Origin: CALVGQ01 sp964368495
Lineage (GTDB): Bacteria; Bacillota_I; Bacilli_A; Erysipelotrichales; Erysipelotrichaceae
Direction: 5' to 3'
Assembly: GCA_964368495.1 (NCBI GenBank)
Contig: CAYJAJ010000003.1
Span: 1 to 64,000, forward strand
Length of the DNA: 64,000 nt
Shown here: positions 1 to 7,078 of the stretch, piece by piece
How the letters are laid out: each line of letters opens with the position of its first letter
How positions within the stretch are numbered: the stretch's first letter is position 1
Position numbers and translations under genes: made by a program
Notes under the pieces: model-generated
The model's database searches: none
What the model saw: the letters and a program-made list of their open reading frames with translations, nothing else
What the model was told of the DNA's origin: nothing

Positions 1-76
1 AAAACAAACTGATGAATATGTTAAAAAAGTGGATCAAATTGCAGAAGCAAAAGAAAAAGAAATTATGACAGTATAA
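1..76 (+). CDS. frr: Ribosome recycling factor, C-terminal end (partial)
   Basis: Only the last 24 codons lie in the window; they read from base 2 and end at TAA 74-76. The tail has the Lys/Glu-rich helical pattern of ribosome recycling factor, with TDEYVKKVD followed by KEKEIM near the end. Frr releases ribosomes from mRNA after termination, together with EF-G. The neighbouring uppS-cdsA-dxr-rseP genes match the usual frr context in Firmicutes, which supports the call despite the short sequence. Confidence 0.8.
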   Translation, partial: KQTDEYVKKVDQIAEAKEKEIMTV

Positions 77-100
77 AAACTCACGTCAAGTGAGTTTTAT
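76..100 (+). terminator. Short hairpin terminator after frr
   Basis: AAAACTCAC and GTGAGTTTT form a 9-bp stem around the loop GTCAA, with a T-rich 3' arm. It separates frr from uppS, although read-through is possible because uppS follows within 20 bases. Confidence 0.65.
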
Positions 101-117
101 TCAATTGAGGTGCTATA

Positions 118-813
118 ATGGATAAAATAAAACATATTGCAATTATTATGGATGGAAATGGTCGTTGGGCGAAAGCACAAGGAAAGATTAGAACACAAGG
201 ACATTTTAAAGGTGTTCAAGTTGTACGCGATATTGCGATTGCTGCTAAAGATAGAGGAATTGAAGTGTTAACACTTTATGCTTTTTCTACTGAAAATTGG
301 AAAAGATCAAAAGACGAAGTGAATTATTTGATGAAATTACCAGAAGTCTTTTTTTCAAATTATATGAAAGAGCTCATGGCTCACAATATAAAAATCACGA
401 TGATTGGAAATATGGAAGATCTACCTAAAGATACAGCACGAATATTAAATAAGGCTATTGAAGATACTAAAAATAATACAGCGATGGTGCTTAACTTTGC
501 GATGAATTATGGTTCAAGAAATGAAATAGTTCAAGCATGTGAAAAATATGCAAGTGATGTAGTTCAAAATAAAGTAGAAAATAAATGTAATGAAGAGTTG
601 TTTAGCAAATACTTAATGACAGCAGATTTTCCAGAGGTTGATTTATGCATTAGAACATCTATGGAATATCGTTTATCCAATTTCTTGCTTTATCAATTAG
701 CCTATTCAGAATTGCTGTTTGTGGATGTAATGTGGCCTGATTTTAGCGAAACTCATTTAGATGATTGTTTAAATCAATTTAAATCAAGAAAAAGAAGATT
801 TGGAGGGGTTTAA
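118..813 (+). CDS. uppS: Undecaprenyl diphosphate synthase (isoprenyl transferase)
   Basis: Cis-prenyltransferase that condenses isopentenyl diphosphate onto farnesyl diphosphate to make the C55 lipid carrier for peptidoglycan and other wall polymers; cytosolic and membrane-associated. The 231 residues are slightly shorter than most family members. The family motifs are MDGNGRWA near the N-terminus, STENW around residue 62, and RLSNFLLYQLAY near the C-terminus. In the usual RTSGExR motif this protein reads RTSMEYR: the Gly is Met while the Glu and final Arg remain. A GAGGTG Shine-Dalgarno precedes the ATG. It heads the lipid-carrier cluster with cdsA, dxr and rseP. Confidence 0.93.
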   Translation: MDKIKHIAIIMDGNGRWAKAQGKIRTQGHFKGVQVVRDIAIAAKDRGIEVLTLYAFSTENWKRSKDEVNYLMKLPEVFFSNYMKELMAHNIKITMIGNMEDLPKDTARILNKAIEDTKNNTAMVLNFAMNYGSRNEIVQACEKYASDVVQNKVENKCNEELFSKYLMTADFPEVDLCIRTSMEYRLSNFLLYQLAYSELLFVDVMWPDFSETHLDDCLNQFKSRKRRFGGV

Positions 814-814
814 A

Positions 815-1582
815 ATGAAACAAAGAATTATTACAGGATTATTAATAATTGTAGCCGTACTTCCACCGTTATTGCTTGGTGGGTGGGTATTGGATATTTT
901 AATTGCGCTTGTGTCAATTGTTGGTCTTTATGAAATTATGTCAATATCATTTAAAAAATTTCCTTTGCTATTAGGATTAATTTCTTCAGTGTTGATTTTT
1001 AGTTTAGGCAGATTTAGTGAAAATATCTTTATGTTAAGTGTGATTGCGCTTATTTTGATTTTTTGTACAATTCCTGTGTTTAGTGAAGATTATAAAATCG
1101 AAGATTGCACATTTATTTTTGCATTTGTTATGCTGCTAGGTTTAGCGCTTCGAAGCGTCTATATGATTTATGATGTATCAAATATGGTTATGCTATTTGT
1201 AGTAATAGGTACATATGCAACAGACACTGGAGCCTATTTTTCTGGAAGATTTTTTGGGAAGCATAAATTAAATGAAAGAATTTCACCAAAGAAAACAATA
1301 GAAGGATCAATTGGGGGAACAATCATTGGAGCATTGTCAGCCTATTTATTTGCTGTGACGTTTCTTGAACTACCACAATTGTTGTTAATAAGTGTTAGTA
1401 TTTGTTTACCAATTTTTGGGCAGATTGGAGATTTAGTATTTAGTGCAGTAAAACGTCATTATAATGTAAAAGACTTCGGAAATTTATTTCCTGGACATGG
1501 GGGTATACTAGATCGTGTAGATTCATTGTTGTTTAATTTAATTGTTTATTTGGCTTTAGCGACAATTGTGCCAATGATTTAG
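815..1582 (+). CDS. cdsA: Phosphatidate cytidylyltransferase
   Basis: Integral membrane enzyme making CDP-diacylglycerol from CTP and phosphatidic acid, the precursor of phosphatidylglycerol; pgsA at 38.2 kb would use the product. The C-terminus carries the family signature: SAVKRHYNVKD, then PGHGGILDRVDS. SPKKTIEGSIGG is also typical. About eight hydrophobic segments are visible. I chose ATG 815 (255 aa) over the in-frame TTG at 800, because GGAGGGG at 802-808 is well placed as ribosome binding site. The start lies one base after the uppS stop, so the two genes are probably translationally coupled. Confidence 0.92.
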   Translation: MKQRIITGLLIIVAVLPPLLLGGWVLDILIALVSIVGLYEIMSISFKKFPLLLGLISSVLIFSLGRFSENIFMLSVIALILIFCTIPVFSEDYKIEDCTFIFAFVMLLGLALRSVYMIYDVSNMVMLFVVIGTYATDTGAYFSGRFFGKHKLNERISPKKTIEGSIGGTIIGALSAYLFAVTFLELPQLLLISVSICLPIFGQIGDLVFSAVKRHYNVKDFGNLFPGHGGILDRVDSLLFNLIVYLALATIVPMI

Positions 1583-1591
1583 GAGAAAAGC

Positions 1592-2737
1592 ATGAAAAAA
1601 ATTAGTTTACTTGGTGCAAGTGGCTCAATTGGTATTCAAACTGTTGATGTTTGCTTAGAGCACCCAGATAAGTTTCAAATAAAAGCATTAAGTGTAGGTC
1701 AAAATATAAATCAATGCCGTATAATTTTAGATAAATTAAAAGGTGTTGAACTAGTTTGTATTAGTGATGAAAATGATGCAAAAATATTACAAAAAGAATA
1801 TCCAGAAATAAAAATCGTTTTTGGCGACCAAGGCTTAATTGAAGTAGCTACAACAACTTCAACAGATATTTTAGTCAATGCAGTAGTCGGATATGTTGGT
1901 CTTGTGCCCACAATTGAAGCGATAAAGTCTAGAAAAGATATTGCCTTAGCTAACAAAGAAACTTTGGTAGTTGCTGGAGAAGTTGTGACACAACTCTGCA
2001 AGGAAATGAAGGTTAAACTACTTCCTATAGATAGTGAACATTCAGCGATATTTCAAGCACTTCAAGGAAATGAATTAAGTGATGTGAAACGTTTGATAAT
2101 TACAGCTTCTGGTGGATCATTTAGAGAATTAAATAGAAGCCAATTGAAGGATGTAACATTGCAAGATGCATTAAAACATCCAAATTGGGCTATGGGATCA
2201 AAGATTACAATTGATAGCGCTACGATGATGAATAAGGGATTAGAAGTGATTGAAGCTCATTGGTTATTTGGGTTTGATTATGATCAAATTGATGTAATTT
2301 TACATCCTCAAAGCATTATTCATTCTATGGTTGAATATCATGATAAAGCAGTGATTGCACAACTAGGAACTGCAGATATGAGACATCCTATTCAGTATGC
2401 ATTAAGTTATCCAAGAAGATATTCACATGAAAGCGAAAGCTTAGATTTTGTAAAGCTTCATACACTAACATTCAAAGAAATGGATTTTGAACGTTTTCCG
2501 CTATTGAAACTTGCTTATGATGTAGGTCGTAAAAAAGGGAATTTGGCAGCGGTAATGAATGGTGCTAATGAAATGGCCAATCAATTATTTAGAGAAGAAA
2601 AAATATCATTTTTAAAAATTGAAGAATTGGTTATAGAGGCGTGTGAAAAATGTGAATATAAAAAAAATGTAACACTGAATGACTGTCTTCAGGCAAATGA
2701 GTGGGGAAAAAATTACGTATTAGAAAGGATTAAATAA
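1592..2737 (+). CDS. dxr: 1-deoxy-D-xylulose 5-phosphate reductoisomerase
   Basis: Converts 1-deoxyxylulose 5-phosphate to methylerythritol 4-phosphate with NADPH, the committed step of the MEP isoprenoid pathway that supplies UppS. At 381 aa it is of normal length. Motifs seen: GASGSIG (NADPH fold, residues 8-14), ALANKETLV, DSEHSAIFQAL (metal ligands), the TASGGSF loop, and KITIDSATMMNKGLEVIEAH. It sits nine bases after cdsA with an AGGAGAAA ribosome binding site. Its presence indicates the MEP rather than the mevalonate route. Confidence 0.95.
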   Translation: MKKISLLGASGSIGIQTVDVCLEHPDKFQIKALSVGQNINQCRIILDKLKGVELVCISDENDAKILQKEYPEIKIVFGDQGLIEVATTTSTDILVNAVVGYVGLVPTIEAIKSRKDIALANKETLVVAGEVVTQLCKEMKVKLLPIDSEHSAIFQALQGNELSDVKRLIITASGGSFRELNRSQLKDVTLQDALKHPNWAMGSKITIDSATMMNKGLEVIEAHWLFGFDYDQIDVILHPQSIIHSMVEYHDKAVIAQLGTADMRHPIQYALSYPRRYSHESESLDFVKLHTLTFKEMDFERFPLLKLAYDVGRKKGNLAAVMNGANEMANQLFREEKISFLKIEELVIEACEKCEYKKNVTLNDCLQANEWGKNYVLERIK

Positions 2738-2740
2738 ATT

Positions 2741-3802
2741 ATGGATATATTTTATTTTGTAATATTACTTGGTGTTATAGTTACAATTCATGAGCTAGGA
2801 CATTTTCTTGTTGCGAAAGCGTTTAATGTATACTGCTCCGAGTTTGCGATTGGTATGGGACCAAAATTATTTAGTATTCAAGGAAAAGAGACGAAATATA
2901 GTATTCGACTTTTACCGATTGGTGGGTTTGTACAAATGGCAGGTGAAGCAGAAACAGCACTTGAAGGCGTTTGCCCAGTAAATGTACCGCATGAGCGTAC
3001 TATCAAAGGGATATCACACCCTAAGCAAATAGCGATTATGCTTGCAGGAATTGTGATGAACTTTCTGTTGGCATTTGTGCTTTTTGTCGGGATTTTTAGC
3101 GCACAGGGAATTTATCAACAAAGTGAAACCGCACAAATTGGAAGTGTAATTCAAAATAGTCCTGCAGAAATAGCTGGATTTCAAGCTAATGATTTGGTTT
3201 TATCTGTGACATATGGCGATGAAGTGTTTTATCCGGAAGTTTTTTCAGACTTAGTGAAGTTCAATGTAGGAAAAGAAGAATTGCAAAGAATATATGAAGT
3301 ACAAAGAGGAACTGAGGTCTTAAAACTCACAGTAACTCCAACTTTATTTGAAGAACAAAATGCTTATTTAATAGGGATTAACGCACTTCAAGAGCATCGA
3401 TCAATCAGTTTTGTTGAATCAGTTCAATTATCTATTTCGACGATGATTGAGAGTTCAACCTTAATTTTTGACGGATTGGTTGATTTATTAAGAGGAAACA
3501 ATCTTGATCAATTATCAGGTCCTGTAGGTATTTTTACAATAACAGCGCAAGAAGCTTCACAAGGATTAATTAATTATCTATGGCTTATTGCAATGTTTTC
3601 ATTAAATATTGGAATATTAAATGCTTTACCACTGCCTATTTTAGATGGTGGAAGAGCGATATTGTCTGTTGTTGAAATGGTTAGAGGCAAACCAATTAAT
3701 CAAAAACTTGAAAATGCACTTATGGGAATTGGGATGGCGTTGTTGTTATCGCTAATGATATTTGCGACATGGCAAGATATCAGCCGTATAATATTTGGTT
3801 AA
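2741..3802 (+). CDS. rseP: Site-2 membrane metalloprotease (RseP/RasP)
   Basis: Intramembrane zinc protease that cleaves membrane-embedded anti-sigma factors and signal-peptide remnants. The HELGH zinc site lies in the first membrane segment (about residues 18-22). A single PDZ-like domain (SVIQNSPAEIAGFQANDLV) fills the middle, and the second catalytic element LPLPILDGGRA is near the C-terminus, followed by a last membrane helix. At 353 aa it is shorter than the two-PDZ proteobacterial RseP, as expected in Firmicutes. It ends the uppS-cdsA-dxr-rseP run; the usual next genes proS and polC are not present here. Confidence 0.92.
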   Translation: MDIFYFVILLGVIVTIHELGHFLVAKAFNVYCSEFAIGMGPKLFSIQGKETKYSIRLLPIGGFVQMAGEAETALEGVCPVNVPHERTIKGISHPKQIAIMLAGIVMNFLLAFVLFVGIFSAQGIYQQSETAQIGSVIQNSPAEIAGFQANDLVLSVTYGDEVFYPEVFSDLVKFNVGKEELQRIYEVQRGTEVLKLTVTPTLFEEQNAYLIGINALQEHRSISFVESVQLSISTMIESSTLIFDGLVDLLRGNNLDQLSGPVGIFTITAQEASQGLINYLWLIAMFSLNIGILNALPLPILDGGRAILSVVEMVRGKPINQKLENALMGIGMALLLSLMIFATWQDISRIIFG

Positions 3803-3901
3803 CAATGTCATGTTTTACTAGATAAATACTGACAAATTATCTTATTGATTGTAAAGTAATAGATAGCTCATAGTATTAGTTAAAGAAAGTTGAGGAGTTT
3901 T

Positions 3902-4915
3902 ATGAAAACAATTCTAGTAACAGGTGGAACAGGGTATATTGGTAGTCACACATGTGTTGAATTAATTAATGCAGGTTATGAAGTGGTTATACTTGATAAT
4001 TTGTATAACTCAAGCAAAGAAGTATTGAACCGTATCCAGACAATTACTGGGACGCTTCCTAAATTCTATGAAGTGGATATCTTGGATAAAGAGGGAATTC
4101 GTCAGGTATTTAAGGAAAACAAAATTGATGCAGTGATTCATTTTGCAGGATACAAAGCTGTTGGTGAGTCTGTTGCAATTCCAATCACTTATTATCAAAA
4201 TAATATTGCAGGATCATTAAACTTATATCAAGTGATGAGTGAAGAAGGATGCAAAAATGTGGTGTTTAGTTCTAGTGCTACAGTATATGGAGACCCTCAT
4301 ACTGTACCTATTAAGGAAGATTTCCCACTAAGTACAACGAATCCTTATGGAACGACAAAACTATATAACGAACAAATTCTTCGTGATATTTGTGTGTCAG
4401 ATACAGAGTTTAGTGCAATGTTGCTACGCTATTTTAATCCAATAGGGGCACATAAATCGGGGTTGATTGGCGAAACTCCAAAAGGAATACCTAATAATTT
4501 AGTTCCGTATATTGCTCAAGTTGCGACCAAGGAACTCGATTATTTGCGTGTATGGGGCAATGATTATGATACAGTGGATGGAACAGGTGTTCGAGATTAT
4601 ATTCATGTTGTTGACTTAGCTTTAGGACACATTAAAGCCGTAGAATATACAATTGCTCATAAAGGTACTGAAATGGTCAATTTGGGGACTGGTAAAGGGT
4701 ATTCGGTTTTACAGGTAAAAGATGCTTATGAAAAAGCAAGCAACAAAAAAATAGCCTATAAAATCATGGAACGTCGTCCTGGTGATATTGCGACTTGTTA
4801 TGCTGATACAAAAAAAGCTGAAGAACTATTGAACTGGAAAGCAAAGTTTAATATTGATGAGATGTGCGAATCTTCATGGGATTTTCAATGCAAAAATCCA
4901 GAAGGAGTAAAATAA
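3902..4915 (+). CDS. galE: UDP-glucose 4-epimerase
   Basis: NAD-dependent short-chain epimerase interconverting UDP-glucose and UDP-galactose for surface polysaccharides, glycolipids or galactose use. GGTGYIGSH (residues 8-16) is the Rossmann dinucleotide motif, SSSATVYGD holds the catalytic Ser/Thr region, and NPYGTTK gives the Tyr-xxx-Lys pair. ATG 3902 (337 aa) follows TTGAGGAGTTTT, whereas the upstream in-frame TTG lacks its own ribosome binding site. A 99-base gap separates it from rseP, so it probably has its own promoter, and a terminator follows directly. No other gal genes are nearby. Confidence 0.92.
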   Translation: MKTILVTGGTGYIGSHTCVELINAGYEVVILDNLYNSSKEVLNRIQTITGTLPKFYEVDILDKEGIRQVFKENKIDAVIHFAGYKAVGESVAIPITYYQNNIAGSLNLYQVMSEEGCKNVVFSSSATVYGDPHTVPIKEDFPLSTTNPYGTTKLYNEQILRDICVSDTEFSAMLLRYFNPIGAHKSGLIGETPKGIPNNLVPYIAQVATKELDYLRVWGNDYDTVDGTGVRDYIHVVDLALGHIKAVEYTIAHKGTEMVNLGTGKGYSVLQVKDAYEKASNKKIAYKIMERRPGDIATCYADTKKAEELLNWKAKFNIDEMCESSWDFQCKNPEGVK

Positions 4916-4923
4916 TGATATTG

Positions 4924-4951
4924 ACACTATGAAACTCATAGTGTTTTTTTT
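4924..4951 (+). terminator. Terminator of galE
   Basis: A perfect 9-bp stem, ACACTATGA with TCATAGTGT, around an AAC loop is followed by a run of T. Confidence 0.85.
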
Positions 4952-4961
4952 ATATCAAATA

Positions 4962-5004
4962 TAAAAAAGTCACAAAACAAGAATTTGATCTTGTGATGTG
5001 ACTT
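4962..5004 (-). terminator. Terminator of asnA (minus strand)
   Basis: On the minus strand AAGTCACA pairs with TGTGACTT, enclosing CAAGA/TCTTG, and the stem is followed by TTTTTT. It sits between the two convergent genes galE and asnA, back to back with the galE terminator. Confidence 0.75.
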
Positions 5005-5008
5005 GGTT

Positions 5009-6010
5009 TTATAGCAGTTGTATATTAGCGTTTTTACATTGTTCTAACATCTCTTTTGGCCAAATACTAGATTGAACTTCACCGATGTGCACTTTTTGTA
5101 ATAACAGCATACACAATCTACTTTGCCCGATACCACCGCCAATTGTGTAGGGCAGTTGTGAATTGATTACGGCTTGATGATAAGGAAGTTTTAATCTTTC
5201 GATATCTCCTGCTTTTTGACATTGAGAAACAATTGAATTTTCATCAACACGAATGCCCATGCTAGAAATTTCCATTGCGCAATTAAGTGTGTCAAACCAA
5301 TAAAGCAAGTCTCCATTCAAAGTCCAATCATCATAATCAGGTGCTCTACCATCATGTTTTTCAAAGTTTGACAAATAATCACCAATCTTCATTAAAAATA
5401 CACAACCGTGTTTTTTTGCTATTTCATTTTCTCTTTCTTTAGGTGACAAGTTAGGATAAAGATTTAGTAATTCCTGTGAAGTGATGAATGTTACATCCTC
5501 AGGAAGAGTATACACCGCCTCAGGATAAACATACCAAACTTCGTGTTCGATGTGTTTGATAACTTTGACAATTGCTTTAACTGTTTCTTTTAGCATTTCT
5601 ACTGTACGTTCATCTTTATAAATAACTTTTTCCCAATCCCATTGATCAACATAAGCAGAATGAAGGTTATCTAATGTTTCATCTTTCCTAATGGCATTCA
5701 TATTCGTGTAAATACCTGTATGAGGTAGAAATCCGTAATTTTTCAAAGCCATTCTTTTCCACTTTGCTAAAGAGTGAATAACTTCTATTTGTTCATTATT
5801 CATATCTTTCATTGTAAAAGATACAGCGTCCTCAGTGCCGTTTAAGTCATCATTTAATCCAGAATTTCTTTCTACAAATAAAGGAGCGCTAACTCGTTTT
5901 AAATTAAGCTGTCTTCCTAATTCTTTTTGAAATTTATCACGAATTATTTTTATCGCTTCTTGTGTTTGGGTTAGTGTTAATTTTGATTGATAATTTTTAG
6001 GATAGTACAT
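5009..6010 (-). CDS. asnA: Aspartate--ammonia ligase
   Basis: ATP- and ammonia-dependent asparagine synthetase of the AsnA type, related to class II aminoacyl-tRNA synthetases. At 333 aa it has the family's length. Recognisable stretches are APLFVERNSGLNDDLNG near residues 42-58, SLAKWKRMAL, the DQWDWE box and IGGGIGQSRLCMLLL near the C-terminus, which corresponds to the ATP-binding motif 3 of class II synthetases. The start is set by GAGGTAAAG upstream of the ATG. The gene is monocistronic, has its own promoter and a short leader. I looked for a T-box in the leader and saw none. Confidence 0.95.
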   Translation of the reverse strand: MYYPKNYQSKLTLTQTQEAIKIIRDKFQKELGRQLNLKRVSAPLFVERNSGLNDDLNGTEDAVSFTMKDMNNEQIEVIHSLAKWKRMALKNYGFLPHTGIYTNMNAIRKDETLDNLHSAYVDQWDWEKVIYKDERTVEMLKETVKAIVKVIKHIEHEVWYVYPEAVYTLPEDVTFITSQELLNLYPNLSPKERENEIAKKHGCVFLMKIGDYLSNFEKHDGRAPDYDDWTLNGDLLYWFDTLNCAMEISSMGIRVDENSIVSQCQKAGDIERLKLPYHQAVINSQLPYTIGGGIGQSRLCMLLLQKVHIGEVQSSIWPKEMLEQCKNANIQLL

Positions 6011-6047
6011 AATCTTTACCTCGCTTACATTACTTTAACTTATATTT

Positions 6048-6075
6048 ACTATAGTTTCAAGCTATAAAAATTCAA
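6048..6075 (-). promoter_or_regulatory. Sigma-A type promoter of asnA
   Basis: On the minus strand TTGAAT (6070-6075) and TATAGT (6048-6053) are 16 bp apart, about 35-40 bases upstream of the asnA start codon. Confidence 0.55.
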
Positions 6076-6144
6076 AAGAAAGGTGAATATTAGTGTTGAT
6101 AGAAAGTGAGACAAATTAGTTGCCTAGAAACTGCATGTGAGTGA

Positions 6145-6249
6145 TTTTATTCAGATGGCTATCTTGCAAGAACAAATGCCAACAAAATGAATAAAGTACA
6201 CCACAATGGTGATAGAATTAACAATCATGAATTAGAAGAATACATTTAA
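6145..6249 (+). pseudogene. Possible remnant of an HNH endonuclease-like gene
   Basis: An open stretch after a stop codon, lacking a start, reads DGYLARTNANKMNK and then KVHHNGDRINNHELEEYI before TAA 6247. The HH-xGD-x-NN spacing resembles the core of HNH homing endonucleases, which read roughly vHHiDGDktNN. No full domain surrounds it, and the upstream reading frame is closed by stops. I read it as a decayed fragment between asnA and the purine leader. The resemblance is short and could be chance. Confidence 0.3.
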
Positions 6250-6342
6250 TTGTTACTAAAGAAAACTTAGATTATTAAGAAAAAAAACTTTAATATGGGC
6301 TTTGTTTATGGTATTATTTTTGTGTGAAAGGACGAGATTTTT

Positions 6343-6390
6343 ATGAAGAAAAAATACATTAATTTACCGTTTCTTTCAAAATGTGAATAA
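6343..6390 (+). CDS. Short ORF (15 aa) upstream of the purine riboswitch
   Basis: ATG 6343 opens a 15-codon frame, MKKKYINLPFLSKCE, ending at TAA 6390. GAAAGGACGAG lies upstream as a possible ribosome binding site, and a TATTAT (6312-6317) could serve as -10. An intrinsic-terminator-like hairpin begins six bases after the stop. The arrangement resembles a leader-peptide transcript, but the peptide has no run of a single amino acid that would reveal a sensed tRNA. No function is recognised, and translation is unproven. Confidence 0.35.
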   Translation: MKKKYINLPFLSKCE

Positions 6391-6395
6391 AGTTA

Positions 6396-6430
6396 ACATA
6401 GGTATTTAATGTGCCTGTGTTTTTCTTTTA
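6396..6430 (+). terminator. Hairpin with T-tract between the short ORF and the riboswitch
   Basis: ACATAGGTA (6396-6404) pairs over nine positions, including G-T pairs, with TGCCTGTGT (6412-6420), and TTTTTCTTTT follows. It would end a short transcript carrying the 15-codon ORF unless it is overcome. Confidence 0.6.
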
Positions 6431-6435
6431 TTATT

Positions 6436-6560
6436 TGCTATTGTATAAGTGAGGTAATATGGACCTCAAGTTTCTACCTTGTTACCGTAAATGACAAGAC
6501 TACAAAGTAACAGTTTTTATGTTGCTTTGTAGACATTGCATTTTTGCGATGTCTATTTTA
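6436..6560 (+). promoter_or_regulatory. Purine riboswitch, guanine-type, controlling the pur operon
   Basis: P1 pairs TTGTA (6441-6445) with TACAA (6501-6505). P2 pairs GAGGT with ACCTC around the ATATGG-type loop. The TTTCTACC junction lies at 6471-6478, and P3 pairs CTTGT with ACAAG around a CCGTAAA loop. The base before the P1 3' strand is C (6500), the position that selects guanine over adenine. Downstream, CTACAAAGTAAC (6500-6511) can pair with GTTGCTTTGTAG (6521-6532) as antiterminator. The terminator pairs TAGACATTGC (6530-6539) with GCGATGTCTA (6546-6555) before TTTT. The two overlap at TAG, so ligand-stabilised P1 should favour termination. Confidence 0.92.
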
Positions 6561-6580
6561 ATTATAGAGGAGAAAAAATT

Positions 6581-7069
6581 ATGAGCGAAAAACCGGTAGT
6601 TGGAATCTTAATGGGTTCAAAAAGTGATTTAGACACACTAGAGCACACATTCAAACAATTGGAGGAATTTGGGATTCCTTATGAAAAAAATGTTCTAAGT
6701 GCTCACCGCACACCTGATGAAACAATTGAATATGCAAAAACAGCATACAATCGTGGATTAAAAGTGATTATTGCTGCTGCAGGAGGAGCTGCTCATTTAG
6801 CAGGAGTTGTTGCAGGATGTACAACATTACCGGTAATCGGTATTCCTATTAAATCAAGTACACTTGATGGGCTTGATAGCTTGCTTTCAATTGTTCAAAT
6901 GCCTGCAGGAGTTCCTGTTGCAACTGTTGCAATTGGTAAAGCAGGAGCAAAAAATGCTGCAGTTTTAACAGCGTCAATTTTAGGCGCATTTGATGAAAAA
7001 TATCATGAAGTTATGCTTAAACATAAAGAAGATATGAAGAAAAATGTTTTAGAAAATATGAAAATCTAA
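6581..7069 (+). CDS. purE: N5-carboxyaminoimidazole ribonucleotide mutase
   Basis: Class I PurE: rearranges N5-CAIR to CAIR in de novo purine synthesis, cytosolic. The 162 aa are of normal length. GILMGSKSD near the N-terminus, LSAHRTP around residue 45, and the AAAGGAAHLAGVVAG loop are the family signatures. I start it at ATG 6581, after TAGAGGAGAAA; an in-frame ATG further upstream lies inside the riboswitch terminator and is not credible. It is the first gene of the riboswitch-controlled operon. No purK is seen in the window. Confidence 0.96.
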   Translation: MSEKPVVGILMGSKSDLDTLEHTFKQLEEFGIPYEKNVLSAHRTPDETIEYAKTAYNRGLKVIIAAAGGAAHLAGVVAGCTTLPVIGIPIKSSTLDGLDSLLSIVQMPAGVPVATVAIGKAGAKNAAVLTASILGAFDEKYHEVMLKHKEDMKKNVLENMKI

Positions 7070-7078
7070 GGGGGATTT

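Noticed and set aside
1711..2001. Minus-strand open frame opposite dxr
   Set aside because: No ribosome binding site, composition follows the codon pattern of dxr read backwards, no recognisable protein. The same applies to the other long open frames opposite or out of frame with identified genes.
6011..6060. T-box leader for asnA
   Set aside because: The promoter lies only about 40-65 bases from the start codon, leaving no room for a T-box, and no TGGNACC-like sequence is present.
6536..6580. Earlier in-frame ATG of purE
   Set aside because: It lies inside the riboswitch terminator hairpin and would add 15 residues absent from PurE; GAGGAGAAA fits ATG 6581.
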